Shown: positions 34,816-44,088, numbered from the stretch's first letter. The stretch: DNA of 64,000 nt from Cryobacterium sp. PH29-G1 (GCF_030063365.1 NZ_JASISY010000003.1:310001-374000), one strand, 5' to 3'. A program made the numbers and translations. The notes: a model not told the origin generated them from the letters alone.

Positions 34816-35511
34816 GTGCACGCGACCGCACCACCCACCCGCCGCACCTGGCCCTGGATCGTCGGCGCCGCCATCCTCATCGGCGCTCTCATCATCGCCG
34901 GCGCCGTCTACTTCGCAAGCCAAGCCGACACCGCCATACCCACGGCCGAACCGACAACCCCGGTGGCAAGCAGCACACCGTCGCCGAGTACGACACCGGT
35001 CGATGCGGAGCCGACCGGATGCCTCGGCGGCGAGGCACGCGACGCCGCCATGGTCCTTGCCGCCCAGAAAGCCGCACCGCACACGAGCAGAGGGGCAGTC
35101 GAGTACGCCGCGGCCTTCGTGCGGTGGCTACACCAGTACCCTTACCCGCCGTCGAACGATGCAGACTCCGTCGCGACAAGTGGTCTCGCCGCTGATGTTC
35201 CTACGAAAGATTTGCGAGAGTTCTTCGCAAATAATCCGAACGTCTCAGGCGGGCTCGTGCCGGACGCGACGGAATACTACCTGTCGACCATTCCTGGTGT
35301 GTGGCACATCGAATCCTCGTCGACCGATGAAGTCGTCGCCACGATCGGTACGGGGCTCGTCGTGCAAGGGGCAATGAGCCCAACGTTGAAAGGATCGATT
35401 ACCGTGACCGTGCGCTGGGAAAACGGCGAGTGGAAATTTGCGAAGTCTGAAGGGACACGCACGACGGAGGACTTGTTCTCGATCGGTGAACCCTTCACGA
35501 ACGGGTGCTGA
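34816..35511 (+). CDS. VirB8/TcpC-like conjugation protein
   Basis: 231 residues from the GTG at 34816. A short basic N-terminus and one TM (~12-35) precede a Thr/Pro linker (~40-62). The extracytoplasmic domain (~70-231) is an NTF2-like alpha+beta fold, with a closing SITVTVRWENGEWKFAKSE strand pair. VirB8/TcpC proteins scaffold the membrane channel. Gene order between a pilin-like and a VirB6-like gene supports this; no motif is decisive. Confidence 0.7.
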   Translation: MHATAPPTRRTWPWIVGAAILIGALIIAGAVYFASQADTAIPTAEPTTPVASSTPSPSTTPVDAEPTGCLGGEARDAAMVLAAQKAAPHTSRGAVEYAAAFVRWLHQYPYPPSNDADSVATSGLAADVPTKDLREFFANNPNVSGGLVPDATEYYLSTIPGVWHIESSSTDEVVATIGTGLVVQGAMSPTLKGSITVTVRWENGEWKFAKSEGTRTTEDLFSIGEPFTNGC

Positions 35512-35513
35512 CG

Positions 35514-36974
35514 ATGAGGGGCATGGCGACCACGCCCGGTGACGACCCAGGATTTTTTGGAGATCTTGTGGGCGGCATCGGTAACGCCATCAATGGGGCA
35601 GCCGGAGTGGTGTCGTACTGGTCGGACCCGTGGGGCAACTCCTTCAAGATGCTCCGCGACACGGCGACGGGCATGAGTCGGGACATCATGCCGGCGTTGA
35701 CCAGTGCGACGCTGCCGGACCTAACGACGGACTGGTTCATTAACGCCTACAAGATCAGCTTCGCCACGGCAATCTTCGTCGCCGTGTTGCTGTTGATCCC
35801 GCAGGCCGTCCGCACCGCGCGCGGGGCCCAGGCGGGCCGCGACTTGGTCGAGTCCGTGGGACTGTACTTTGGGACGTTTCTGATTGGGGCCATGTTTGGG
35901 CCGATGTTCGGGATCATGCTGATCAATTTCTTCCACTCCCTGACGGACGTTTTCGTCGCAGCCGGCCTGACTGGCACGGCGACGACCGTCACTGGGCAGT
36001 TCAGCTCCATGATTGAGCAGGCTGACCCGGTCGGTATTACCGGCGGGATTGTCATGGGCGTCATCTTGATGATTTGCATGATCTTCGCCCTTTTCTTGGT
36101 GCTGCTGATGTTGTTGGTGCAGCTGGTGACGCTGTACTTCACCGGGGTGCTTCTGCCTCTCGGGTTGGTGTGGATCATCGACAAGAACAAGCGCTCCTTC
36201 GGCTTGAAGATCGCCGCTCTGTGGATTGGGATTCTCGCCGCTCACCCGCTGCTGTTCCTGCTGCTGGGTCTGGCCTTTTCCATGACGGCGAACCAGCTCA
36301 GCGCGTTCGGCAACAACTTCGGTCTGCAATCGATGGTGTCGCTCCTGGTGGCCATCATCGGTCTGCTGATGGCCGCGCTCTCGCCGCTTCTGCTGATGAA
36401 GTTCGCGCCGATTATTCCGATGGCCTTCGGTGGCACGACCGGTCCGTCCGTGGACGTTGGGAAGCACATCGGGGCGCAGAACATGACCGAAGCCAGCGAA
36501 CGCTACGGTCAACCCTCCAACCAGGATCGGTCCAGTTCAACAACCACCAGAGAATCCACGGACTCGACGACCGAGCGCGTTTCGGAGTCCTCGACAGCTC
36601 CGGGGAGCCTGTCGGAGGTCATCGGTAACCGCGCCGCTGCTGCCGCAGCCGGGACGGGCGCGGCCGGTGAAGGGGCGACGATCGGCGCCGGTCGCACGGC
36701 GACCGCGACGGCGGGAGCTGCCGGAGCAGGTGCGGCCGCTGGCGGAGGCGCGGCCGCGGCTGAGACCGGGCTTGCCGCCGCTGGGACAGCGGAGTCGGCG
36801 ACCGGCGCGGGCGCCGTTGTCGGCGTCCCGACGCTGATCGCGGCGGCGGGGATCGCCGCCGCGCACAAGGGTGTCGAGGTCGTCGGGAAGGGCGTGGACA
36901 TGGCGCAGACAGCGGGGGAGCAGGTAACGGAGTCGATGGATGACACCCCGACTCTCGGAGGAGATCGCCCATGA
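35514..36974 (+). CDS. TrbL/VirB6-like polytopic channel protein
   Basis: 486 residues; ATG at 35514, with an alternative ATG at 35523. Six or seven TM helices lie between about residues 75 and 310. The C-terminal ~165 residues are Ser/Thr-rich and then Ala/Gly-rich, a cytoplasmic or flexible tail. TrbL/VirB6 proteins form the inner-membrane part of the type IV channel. It overlaps the next gene by an ATGA. The Ala/Gly tail is a low-complexity extension typical of actinobacterial members. Confidence 0.85.
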   Translation: MRGMATTPGDDPGFFGDLVGGIGNAINGAAGVVSYWSDPWGNSFKMLRDTATGMSRDIMPALTSATLPDLTTDWFINAYKISFATAIFVAVLLLIPQAVRTARGAQAGRDLVESVGLYFGTFLIGAMFGPMFGIMLINFFHSLTDVFVAAGLTGTATTVTGQFSSMIEQADPVGITGGIVMGVILMICMIFALFLVLLMLLVQLVTLYFTGVLLPLGLVWIIDKNKRSFGLKIAALWIGILAAHPLLFLLLGLAFSMTANQLSAFGNNFGLQSMVSLLVAIIGLLMAALSPLLLMKFAPIIPMAFGGTTGPSVDVGKHIGAQNMTEASERYGQPSNQDRSSSTTTRESTDSTTERVSESSTAPGSLSEVIGNRAAAAAAGTGAAGEGATIGAGRTATATAGAAGAGAAAGGGAAAAETGLAAAGTAESATGAGAVVGVPTLIAAAGIAAAHKGVEVVGKGVDMAQTAGEQVTESMDDTPTLGGDRP

Positions 36975-38641
36975 TGACGGACCTGCGTAACCGGACGGTC
37001 ATCCGCTATCTGGGTGGGGAGAGCGGCCACCGCTCCTTCTTCGGCGGCACGCACTCCCGCGCCAGGATCATCTTCCTGGCCTGCTCGCTCGTGTTCGGGA
37101 TGGTGTTCACCCCGCTGATTGGCTGGCCCGCCCTCGCTGCGGCAGCGGTCAGTTGCGGAGTGACGTTCCTGGTCACCGCCAAGACGCACCGCGGGTCCAT
37201 TGTCGACCGCCGCCGCAAGCGCGCCCGGTGGAAGAAGCGCAGCCACGATGGCACGACCCGGTTCGTGCCCTACGAGGTCGGGGCGTGGGACCAGCTCCAG
37301 CAAGCTCTTACCGAGGCCCGCGCCGCCACGGGCGCCGCCGGCCGGGAGGCGGCTGCGGAGGCGGGCCGGGCGGTGGTGGCGATGCGGGCAAACCCGGACG
37401 GGTCGGACGGGCTCGGCTGGCTGCAATACGGCCGGGGTGAGCCCGGCATTGCCTGGCATGCCCCCGTCGGCGAGCAAAGCTACCTGTCGGTGACGTTCAC
37501 CGTCAGCGGGCAGCTGCGCGGGATCGAATCGGCCAGCGTCATGGCGCGCGCCGCTCACGGCTGGGGCGCGTTCCTCGCCGCCCGTGCCGTGCCCTCCGTG
37601 CTTGTGCAGGACGTGCAGATCACCACCCGGGTGCTGCCGGCAGATACGGCGTTGCAGGAATTCTGGGTGCTGAACAACCTCGACCCGGCTGCGCCGGTCG
37701 ACGCGGTCGCCTCCTACGAAGAAGTACTGCGGCTGACCGGGAACGATGCGATGGTGCAACGCCACTTCGTCACCGTCAACTGGCCACTCACTCCGGCCTT
37801 CCTCGACGCCGCTCGCAAATATGGTGACGGGCGCGACGGATGGCGGGCACTAATGCGGCAGGAGATCGCCTCGACTCAGCGTGGGTTGGTGGAGTCGAAG
37901 ATCGGCCGCGTGGAGGTGCTGACGGCGCGGCAGGTGGCGGCGGTGGTGCGGCATCAGCAGAACCCGTCGCGGCCGATCGACTTCGTCGCCGACGTGCACC
38001 CGAACCGGGTCGGCGAACCCGCCGAGGAAGAGTTCTCCGCGCACATCGTCGGCAGCACCGACCCGCTCACCGGGCTGCCGGTGCGGTGGTGGCATCGCAC
38101 CGCCGCGATCCGCGCCGAAGCCCTCGCGACGGCGGCGCGCACGCAACTGTGGGTGTTGGATCTGCTGATTGGGAAGGACATCCAGTTCATCCGCTCGGTC
38201 AGCTTTCACCTGCACCTGGTGCCGGCGTCGGAGGCGAAAGTCGCCGCCCGGCAAGACCTGGTCCGTGACACCGCCGAAGCCCTCTCCCGGAGGGAGGCCG
38301 GGCAGCTCGACACGGACGACACCGACGTGCACATGACGGCCGCCCGACGCCGCCGGCAAGACCTCGTGTCCGGGTCGCAGCACCACGGCGCTGTGTGGAT
38401 CGGGTTCGTGACGATCTCCGTCCGCTCCAGGGAAGAGCTGGCGCGGGCATCGCGGCAGCTTGAGGAAACCTGCTCGACCGGCCTGGGTATTGAGAGCTTG
38501 GACTGGCTCGATTCCTATCAGGCGGCCGCGTCGGGCACGACGTGGCCTATCGGCCGCGGCCTGGCCGCATCCGCGCCGTCATTCTCCGCTCGCGTCTACA
38601 GCCGCCTGGCCGGCAAATCCGACAAGGAGGCCCTCACATGA
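36971..38641 (+). CDS. SCO6880-family conjugation protein
   Basis: 556 residues. Two TM helices (~33-70) follow a Arg-rich N-terminus, in the manner of PrgI/VirB3-like domains. The large soluble part contains a TraC/VirB4 N-terminal-like fold (VEVLTARQVAAVVRHQQNPSR; WWHRTAAIRAEAL). No Walker motif is present; the ATPase is the next gene. Actinobacterial elements commonly split VirB3/VirB4 in this way. Start and stop overlap both neighbours, so the operon is tightly coupled. Confidence 0.82.
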   Translation: MMTDLRNRTVIRYLGGESGHRSFFGGTHSRARIIFLACSLVFGMVFTPLIGWPALAAAAVSCGVTFLVTAKTHRGSIVDRRRKRARWKKRSHDGTTRFVPYEVGAWDQLQQALTEARAATGAAGREAAAEAGRAVVAMRANPDGSDGLGWLQYGRGEPGIAWHAPVGEQSYLSVTFTVSGQLRGIESASVMARAAHGWGAFLAARAVPSVLVQDVQITTRVLPADTALQEFWVLNNLDPAAPVDAVASYEEVLRLTGNDAMVQRHFVTVNWPLTPAFLDAARKYGDGRDGWRALMRQEIASTQRGLVESKIGRVEVLTARQVAAVVRHQQNPSRPIDFVADVHPNRVGEPAEEEFSAHIVGSTDPLTGLPVRWWHRTAAIRAEALATAARTQLWVLDLLIGKDIQFIRSVSFHLHLVPASEAKVAARQDLVRDTAEALSRREAGQLDTDDTDVHMTAARRRRQDLVSGSQHHGAVWIGFVTISVRSREELARASRQLEETCSTGLGIESLDWLDSYQAAASGTTWPIGRGLAASAPSFSARVYSRLAGKSDKEALT

Positions 38642-40110
38642 CCACACCCAACGACACCAATTCCTCCCGCTCGAAGCTGTGGGCACTGCCCGTGCTGCGC
38701 CGCTTCGCACCGCCCCTCGAAATCCCCGGCGACAAGGCTGGCGGGACCGACGCGGCCGGTAGCCGTGGTGCGGTGGAGATTGTGCCGTGGGCGCTGCCGG
38801 GCACACCGCTACGCACGCAAGCTGCAGCGGCTCGTCGCGGCTTCTACGCTCCGGCACTGGCCGGCGCGCCCACGACAACGCGGCAGGCCGAGATCCTCAA
38901 CACCGCGCTGATCGGCCCGCCGACCGGCACCCGCGGCGTCGTCAACGGGCGGGACGTGCTCTCCCGTACGACGATCTCCCATGACCCCGTCACCGCGTAT
39001 AACTCGGAGCCGCGGGAGGTATCCAGTCCGAACGTGATCGTGATGGGCGACGTCGGCGCCGGCAAAAGCTCCCACACCAAATGCAACTACGTCGTCCGGC
39101 CCCTGCTCCTGCAGGGCCGGCGCGGGGTGGTCTTTGACAAGAAGGATCAGGGCGGGGAGGGAGAATACTCCAACGTGGTGCGGCACTACGGGTTTGAACC
39201 GATCCGGTTCACCACCGACGGCACCGGCACCACCCTAAACCTGCTCGACCCGATGATCGCCCGCGGCACCGGCGTTAAAGGGCAGACGCGGCTGCTGAAC
39301 ATCGTCACCCGCATCGCCCGCGGCGATCAGCCCCTCAACGAGTGGGAAGAAGAAGCCCTCCGTGAGGCACTGCGCCGCACCGTCAACCGGGTTGATCATC
39401 GAGCGCCCGTACTGGCGGATGTGCTGCCGAACCTGGGCCAGATCGATCACGACGAGTACCGCACCCTCTCCGCCGCCGCCCGCGACGACCTGCACAAGGC
39501 TGGCCTGTCCGTGAAGTGGACGTTGAACGGGCTGCTCGACGAATACGCCGGGCTCCTCGACGGCGAAACCTCAGCAGCGGTGGACCTCAGTGGCAAGCTG
39601 ACATCGTTTGATATCTCGCAGCTGCCCGACGATGGTCCGGCGGTGCCGGTGGTGATGGCGATCGGGAACATGTGGATGCTGGGCCGGCTCCGCAGCGAAC
39701 GCACCTCCGCGACGACGGTCGTCTATGAGGAGGGCTGGCACATGATCGGTGGGCCGTCGGCGCAGCTGATCAAAGCCAACCAAAAACTCTCCCGTGGCCT
39801 GGGTATCTCGAACGTGTTCGTGATGCACAAAGGCACCGACATTCCCAAGGACTCACCCGGCATGGCCATCATCCAGGAAGCCCAGACCGTCATCGTTTAC
39901 CGGCAGTCCCGCCCCGAAGACGCCCTCTGGTGCCAGCAAACCTTCGGGTTCGCGCCCGAGACGGCGCGCACCATCGAGACGCTGGCCGATGGGCATTACA
40001 TCTTCAAGTTCGGGTCGCACCCGGAAGCGCACGTGGAGCACATCCGCTCCGAGTGGGAACGTCAGCTGACCAACACCGACGAGGGCCTATCCGTCGGCAC
40101 CATCTTCTAA
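38638..40110 (+). CDS. VirB4/TraC-like conjugation ATPase
   Basis: 490 residues from the ATG at 38638 after AAGGAGG. Walker A is VMGDVGAGKSSHTK near residue 140 and the Walker B region is ATTVVYEEGWHMIGG near residue 365. The motif SRGLGISNVFVMHK follows, as in VirB4-type motors. It powers substrate transfer and pilus/channel assembly. The preceding SCO6880-like protein supplies the missing N-terminal domain. Confidence 0.9.
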   Translation: MTTPNDTNSSRSKLWALPVLRRFAPPLEIPGDKAGGTDAAGSRGAVEIVPWALPGTPLRTQAAAARRGFYAPALAGAPTTTRQAEILNTALIGPPTGTRGVVNGRDVLSRTTISHDPVTAYNSEPREVSSPNVIVMGDVGAGKSSHTKCNYVVRPLLLQGRRGVVFDKKDQGGEGEYSNVVRHYGFEPIRFTTDGTGTTLNLLDPMIARGTGVKGQTRLLNIVTRIARGDQPLNEWEEEALREALRRTVNRVDHRAPVLADVLPNLGQIDHDEYRTLSAAARDDLHKAGLSVKWTLNGLLDEYAGLLDGETSAAVDLSGKLTSFDISQLPDDGPAVPVVMAIGNMWMLGRLRSERTSATTVVYEEGWHMIGGPSAQLIKANQKLSRGLGISNVFVMHKGTDIPKDSPGMAIIQEAQTVIVYRQSRPEDALWCQQTFGFAPETARTIETLADGHYIFKFGSHPEAHVEHIRSEWERQLTNTDEGLSVGTIF

Positions 40111-40114
40111 CATC

Positions 40115-41176
40115 ATGGGCCTGGTCAAACTGCTCGCCGCCAGCCTCACCGGCCTGCTCCTGACCGTCGGCGGCACCGTCGCCCTCTCCTCCGGCACCGG
40201 CACCACCTGCGGCCTGACCGCGGTCAGCCGAGCGGATGCCGCCGCGCACGACACGGTGGCCGGGTATAGCGGCGACCAGCTCGCCAACGCCGCCGACATC
40301 ATCAACGCCGGCGCCCAGCTCGGCCTCACCACCCAGGCCCAAACACTCGGCGTGATGACGGCGATGGGGGAGTCCAGCCTGATCAACCTCGATCACGGCG
40401 ACAGCATCGGCCCCGACAGCCGCGGCGTGTTCCAACAACGCGCCACCTGGGGATCCCTCGCTGAGCGTATGGACCCCGCCACCGCGGCAGGGCTGTTCTT
40501 CCAACGCCTCATCGCGCTGCCGGGGTGGGAGACGATGACGCCGTCGGCGGCGGCATCCGCTGTGCAGATCAACGCCGACCCGGAACACTACGCACCGTTC
40601 TTCGTACCGGCGACCGAGGTCGTCACCGCGCTCACCCCCGGTGCCGGCGGTACGTGCGGGGACGGCGGGGACGCGGTCGCTCTGGCCCAGCAGCTCGTCA
40701 CCGCTGCCGACAACGGGCAGCTGCGCGGCCTGGTCCCGGACCATCTGAAGGAGATCCGGTGGATCGCCAGCGGGCAGACCGTCCCGGACTGCGGAATCGA
40801 CACCCGCATCCTGCAGGTGATGGTCCTGGCCGTCAACCAGTTTCACCAGGTCGGTGTCAGCGACATCAACCGCAAATGCACCGGGCAACTCCTCGGCGCC
40901 GGCACCGCGTCCTCGCACTGGATCAACGGCGGCGGCGGAGCCGTCGACTTCTACTCCCTCGGCGGACGCAGCCTCACCGGCGCCGACGGCCAATCCCTGC
41001 GCCTGATCGGACTCCTCGACCCGGTCATTCCCACCGGGGCGCGGATCGGGCAGGCAGACTGCCGCCGGGAGGCCGGCATCAGCTTGGCGCTGGTGCACTT
41101 CACCCAGTTCGACGACACCTGCAACCACCTGCACCTCGACGTCGCGTTCACCGCTGATCCGATGACCGTTGGCTAA
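40115..41176 (+). CDS. Exported cell-wall hydrolase of the secretion system
   Basis: 353 residues. The N-terminal signal/TM (~3-28) is followed by a lysozyme-like module (~50-165) with the likely catalytic Glu in TAMGESSLIN and the motif GPDSRGVFQQR. A second domain (~200-350) has SSHWINGGGGAVDFYSLGG-type and HLHLDV motifs resembling D-Ala-D-Ala carboxypeptidase/M15-like folds. Such two-domain proteins open peptidoglycan for the conjugation channel (VirB1-like role). It lies 4 bp after the VirB4-like gene. Confidence 0.82.
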   Translation: MGLVKLLAASLTGLLLTVGGTVALSSGTGTTCGLTAVSRADAAAHDTVAGYSGDQLANAADIINAGAQLGLTTQAQTLGVMTAMGESSLINLDHGDSIGPDSRGVFQQRATWGSLAERMDPATAAGLFFQRLIALPGWETMTPSAAASAVQINADPEHYAPFFVPATEVVTALTPGAGGTCGDGGDAVALAQQLVTAADNGQLRGLVPDHLKEIRWIASGQTVPDCGIDTRILQVMVLAVNQFHQVGVSDINRKCTGQLLGAGTASSHWINGGGGAVDFYSLGGRSLTGADGQSLRLIGLLDPVIPTGARIGQADCRREAGISLALVHFTQFDDTCNHLHLDVAFTADPMTVG

Positions 41177-41432
41177 CCGCGCAGCCCCACTCACGTCAGG
41201 GGAGGTATCTGTTCGTTCGAGGAGCCTGCTGGCCCGGACGGGCGCTGACCAACGTGCGCACGGTGTGCCGACCGCTGGGACAACTGGGCTCGGCGTTCCC
41301 TCCGGTCACTTATTTCCTCACCCACTGGCCCCACCACTCGGTCCCGCACTCATGGTCGCTCCCTCCCGGGCACAGCGAACCTCCGCTACCGAACAGCACC
41401 ACCCCGACAGCGTGAGTGAAAGGAGCCCCGCA

Positions 41433-41675
41433 ATGAACGAAACAGTCGGCGTCATCGTCTACACGAAACCGAACTGCCAGCCCTGCCGAATGACCAAACT
41501 CGCCCTCAACAAGCAGGGCATCACCTACACCGTCGTCGACCTCACCGAAACACCCGCAGCCCTCACCTACGTGCAAGACGAACTCGGCTACAGCAGCGCT
41601 CCCATCGTCGTCATCGACGACCACAACCACTGGGCCGGCTTCCGCCCCGACCTCATCGTTAAAATCGGCCACTAA
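41433..41675 (+). CDS. nrdH: NrdH/glutaredoxin-like redoxin
   Basis: 80 residues from the ATG at 41433 with GAAAGGAGC upstream; the open frame continues upstream but that part has no domain. The redox motif is CQPC in VYTKPNCQPCRMTK, and the NrdH-type elements SSAPIVVID and WAGFRPDLI follow. NrdH reduces class Ib ribonucleotide reductase; here it may serve disulfide reduction in an ICE-encoded pathway. No ribonucleotide reductase genes are nearby. Confidence 0.9.
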   Translation: MNETVGVIVYTKPNCQPCRMTKLALNKQGITYTVVDLTETPAALTYVQDELGYSSAPIVVIDDHNHWAGFRPDLIVKIGH

Positions 41676-41930
41676 CCCGCGGTCCGATCGACGAGGCCCG
41701 CGGTAGCAGGGCCACGCGTCTGGCAGGGAAGCGACCAAGAGCGCGCGGCGGGGAGTGACCAGCGCGACGATCACCGCACGGGGCGGGAGCTCGTCACCTT
41801 CGGCGTGCTCAACCCCACGAAGCGGTGGCCGCACTTCGGAGACACCGCCTAGGACCAGACGCAACCCCCGGGGTAGCTGGGGGAGACCCTGCGGGTCCTT
41901 GGACCGCTGCGCGGACGTCTATTTCTTTTT

Positions 41931-42078
41931 TTGTCTGTCTGGCCGGTCATCGTAGTTCGCTCCCGTGCCTGCGTGCCCACCTGCTCGGGCGCGGTCGCAA
42001 GCTCCCTTATTTCCCCCGACCAGCCGTGCACTGCGGCACTCCCGCTCTCTATCGATTCTCTTGCCAGCCAGGCAAAAA
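41931..42078 (+). promoter_or_regulatory. Structured leader element, copy 3 (upstream of the 219-aa gene)
   Basis: Diverged copy. The terminal stem becomes TGTCTGTCTGGC/GCCAGCCAGGCA (11 of 12 pairs) and the internal stem CTGCTCGG/CCGACCAG, both different in sequence from copies 1 and 2 yet still paired. The loop GCGGTCGCA and GCTCCCTTATTTC, plus TATCGATT near the 3' side, are unchanged. It ends 22 bp before the start codon at 42101. Confidence 0.82.
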
Positions 42079-42100
42079 AATCAGTTGAGCGGAGAGAATC

Positions 42101-42760
42101 ATGCCCCAGTTCCCCATCGCCACCCGTCCCGAACGCACCAGCGACGACATAGCAGCCAACCGCAAAGCAGCCAACGCATTCTTCGCCCGATACATGACCA
42201 CCGGCACTTACAGACAGCGCGACCGTGACGCCCTCCTCCGGTTCTACGGCTACGACTGGAATCTCATTTGCTGCGTCATCGAAGCAACCGAGTGGGCCCG
42301 AGTTCACGCAGACGATAGCGCCGCGCACCGCGCCGCACGACGAGCTGAACGCGACGCCCAAGCAGCCCTAAATGACTTTCCCGCTCGCAACGATTCCCAG
42401 CTCCGCCCCCACGCGCACGCCGCGACCACGAAGCGGATGCCACCCCACGGGGTGATGCCCCGCCCGGCAGGTGAACGTCTCACGGCTCGAGGACAAGCCG
42501 ACCGCTTCTGGGCCCGGTGCCTGAACCCCACGGCGAAGTTTCGTGCCGCCGTCCTCCACGACGCCGACCAGCCGTTCAGCCAGTGGCTGCTCCTGCACCC
42601 CAGCTATGGGCCACTGCACGACGCGCCCGACGGCTACACGGGTACGCTTCGACTGCCCAAGTCCCAGCGATTCGTGCCCGGCACGATCCGACCCGCAGGA
42701 ATCAGCTACGACCGCGCACTGGAAATCGCCCTCGCCGCCCTTGACAACAGCAGTCACTAA
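42101..42760 (+). CDS. ICE protein of unknown function under the structured leader
   Basis: 219 residues, no signal peptide or TM. The N-terminal ~90 are helical and Arg/Ala-rich (ANRKAANAFFARYM; RRAERDAQAAL). The C-terminal half has a WLLLHPSYGPLHDAPDGYTG region. The ribosome binding site GCGGAGAG is close to the ATG. No known family is recognised. Sharing a regulatory leader with ssb and dprA suggests a role in the same process, possibly single-strand handling or protection of the element (inference). A strong hairpin follows. Confidence 0.75.
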   Translation: MPQFPIATRPERTSDDIAANRKAANAFFARYMTTGTYRQRDRDALLRFYGYDWNLICCVIEATEWARVHADDSAAHRAARRAERDAQAALNDFPARNDSQLRPHAHAATTKRMPPHGVMPRPAGERLTARGQADRFWARCLNPTAKFRAAVLHDADQPFSQWLLLHPSYGPLHDAPDGYTGTLRLPKSQRFVPGTIRPAGISYDRALEIALAALDNSSH

Positions 42761-42761
42761 C

Positions 42762-42798
42762 CCGGTTGAGACCGCCGCCAGACGGCGGTCTCAACCGG
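42762..42798 (+). terminator. Terminator with 16-bp perfect stem
   Basis: CCGGTTGAGACCGCCG, loop CCAGA, then the exact complement. It begins 2 bp after the 219-aa gene. A second small hairpin (GTGAGGGG/CCCCTCAC) follows at 42799-42820. Confidence 0.85.
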
Positions 42799-42839
42799 TG
42801 AGGGGGAACCTCCCCCTCACACACCCCCACCGCGCGACG

Positions 42840-42848
42840 TTATCCACA
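42840..42848 (+). promoter_or_regulatory. Consensus DnaA box
   Basis: TTATCCACA, a perfect match to the DnaA box, between the hairpins and the next gene. A single box here cannot by itself define an origin. Confidence 0.5.
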
Positions 42849-42922
42849 GACCGGCATGATCGGCGGCGGCCGTCGAATTCCGCGCCTTAGCGTCAAGGCC
42901 TACCCATCGCGAAAGGACCCTC

Positions 42923-43312
42923 ATGCGTTTTCTCAAGCTTGCCGTCACCACCTACGGACACGACCGCTCCCGACCGATCATCGGCGCCGACGACGTCTGG
43001 ATCAACCTCGACCAGGTCGTCTCGATCGAAGAACAACTCGACAGCAACACCTTCGCAGACGCTGTGCGCGAGGGAATCGCGCCGGAAGAGCACTATCCCT
43101 GCGTGGAGCTGACCACTTCGAACGGGAGCACTCACCTGGTGTCGCTCGGCGTGTACCCGGACCAAGCCAGCGCCTTTGCCGCCCTCACCCGATTCATGCC
43201 ACCGATCCTCGGCAGCGGCAGCGGCAGCGGCAGCTGCAGCGGCAGTGAAGATGACGCAATGCTCGAAGGCTGCCTGGCGAACACACCGTCGGTCCGAGCG
43301 TTTCGACCGTAA
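42923..43312 (+). CDS. Small ICE protein with Gly-Ser tail, unknown function
   Basis: 129 residues, beta-rich at the N-terminus (LKLAVTTYG; VWINLDQVVSIEEQ; VELTTSNGSTHLVSLGVYP). The last ~35 residues contain a Gly-Ser repeat (GSGSGSGSCSGS) encoded by a GGCAGC tandem tract, prone to length change. The ribosome binding site GAAAGGACC precedes the ATG. It is preceded by a DnaA box and hairpins. No family is recognised. Confidence 0.65.
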   Translation: MRFLKLAVTTYGHDRSRPIIGADDVWINLDQVVSIEEQLDSNTFADAVREGIAPEEHYPCVELTTSNGSTHLVSLGVYPDQASAFAALTRFMPPILGSGSGSGSCSGSEDDAMLEGCLANTPSVRAFRP

Positions 43313-43380
43313 AAAAGTAACTGGTGAAGTCGCCGAATATCCAACGACTGCGGTAATGTCGCGGACGCAGGTAGATTTGT

Positions 43381-43662
43381 GTGACCCGGCGCCGTGCTCC
43401 CCGCAATCAAATGCCTCCGACTGTCCTCCTTGCCGGCCAGGGCGTTTCTGCACCGCGGTATGCAGAAATGATCCGTGCACAGATTGCGCTGTCGGGCCAG
43501 ACTGAGCGGCATGGATCTACACGGCGGGGACTGATGAGTCGACGGGAATTCAAGGAGGCTCTGTCCCGCGCTGTCGCTGGGCAGCGCCTTATCTGCACCG
43601 GAATCAACCCCTTCGACGTTGTCACCCTGGCCCGGCCTGTCCCGCCTGCGGAATCGAGATGA
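43381..43662 (+). CDS. Doubtful small ORF
   Basis: 93 codons from a GTG; basic, no recognised domain. A 20-codon ORF overlaps its stop (ATGA). The rest of 43313-43967 contains no convincing gene. This may be decayed ICE DNA beside the transposon insertion. Confidence 0.25.
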   Translation: MTRRRAPRNQMPPTVLLAGQGVSAPRYAEMIRAQIALSGQTERHGSTRRGLMSRREFKEALSRAVAGQRLICTGINPFDVVTLARPVPPAESR

Positions 43663-43967
43663 ACTTCGAGGTCATGCTCACGCGCAGGGACGCAATGGGT
43701 GCCGACGCTGCCCCCGTGTGACCTTGCCGTTCTCATACCGGACCTATTCGCGATGATGCCCCGCGGCGATGCACCCCTTCGCCACTACGGAATCCATTTT
43801 CCGTTCACGTTTGAAGGGGCATCCGCGTTTTTGGGAGTTGTTCCGGGCCCGTGTTCAGGGCTAGTGAGGCCATTCTGCCCAACGGCATCTCAGCGTGCCT
43901 GGCGTGTGAGGTACGGCGCCTGGCCGTAACGATAACGTATTACGAAATAGACGCTCGACATCGGAGT

Positions 43968-43992
43968 TGTCATCTTTCGAAGTGGTCTGCAC
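43968..43992 (+). repeat. Tn402/Tn5053-type terminal repeat, site 1
   Basis: 25 bp beginning TGTCAT and ending GGTCTGCAC. It matches 19 of 25 positions of the Tn402 family 25-bp terminal repeat as I recall it (TGTC at the outer end, CTGCAC at the inner). The TGAGAATG transposon begins at the next base. Confidence 0.55.
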
Positions 43993-44042
43993 TGAGAATG
44001 CTCATCTCAATGTCAGTAAATTGCTCATTTGACTGTCAGTGA
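43993..44042 (+). repeat. Left end of the transposon: two transposase-binding repeats
   Basis: Starts TGAGAATG; repeats at 43999-44019 and 44022-44042. Confidence 0.85.
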
Positions 44043-44088
44043 CCTCGTAGGCGCTTGCGGCCAGGATGGGAGCTGCTGCGGGAGTGGT

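Noticed and set aside
42840..42848. Second replication origin at the lone DnaA box
   Set aside because: There are no iterons or initiator gene beside it; hairpins there are better explained as terminators.
43205..43245. GGCAGC tandem tract as a separate repeat element
   Set aside because: It encodes the Gly-Ser tail of the 42923-43312 product and is simple-sequence expansion.
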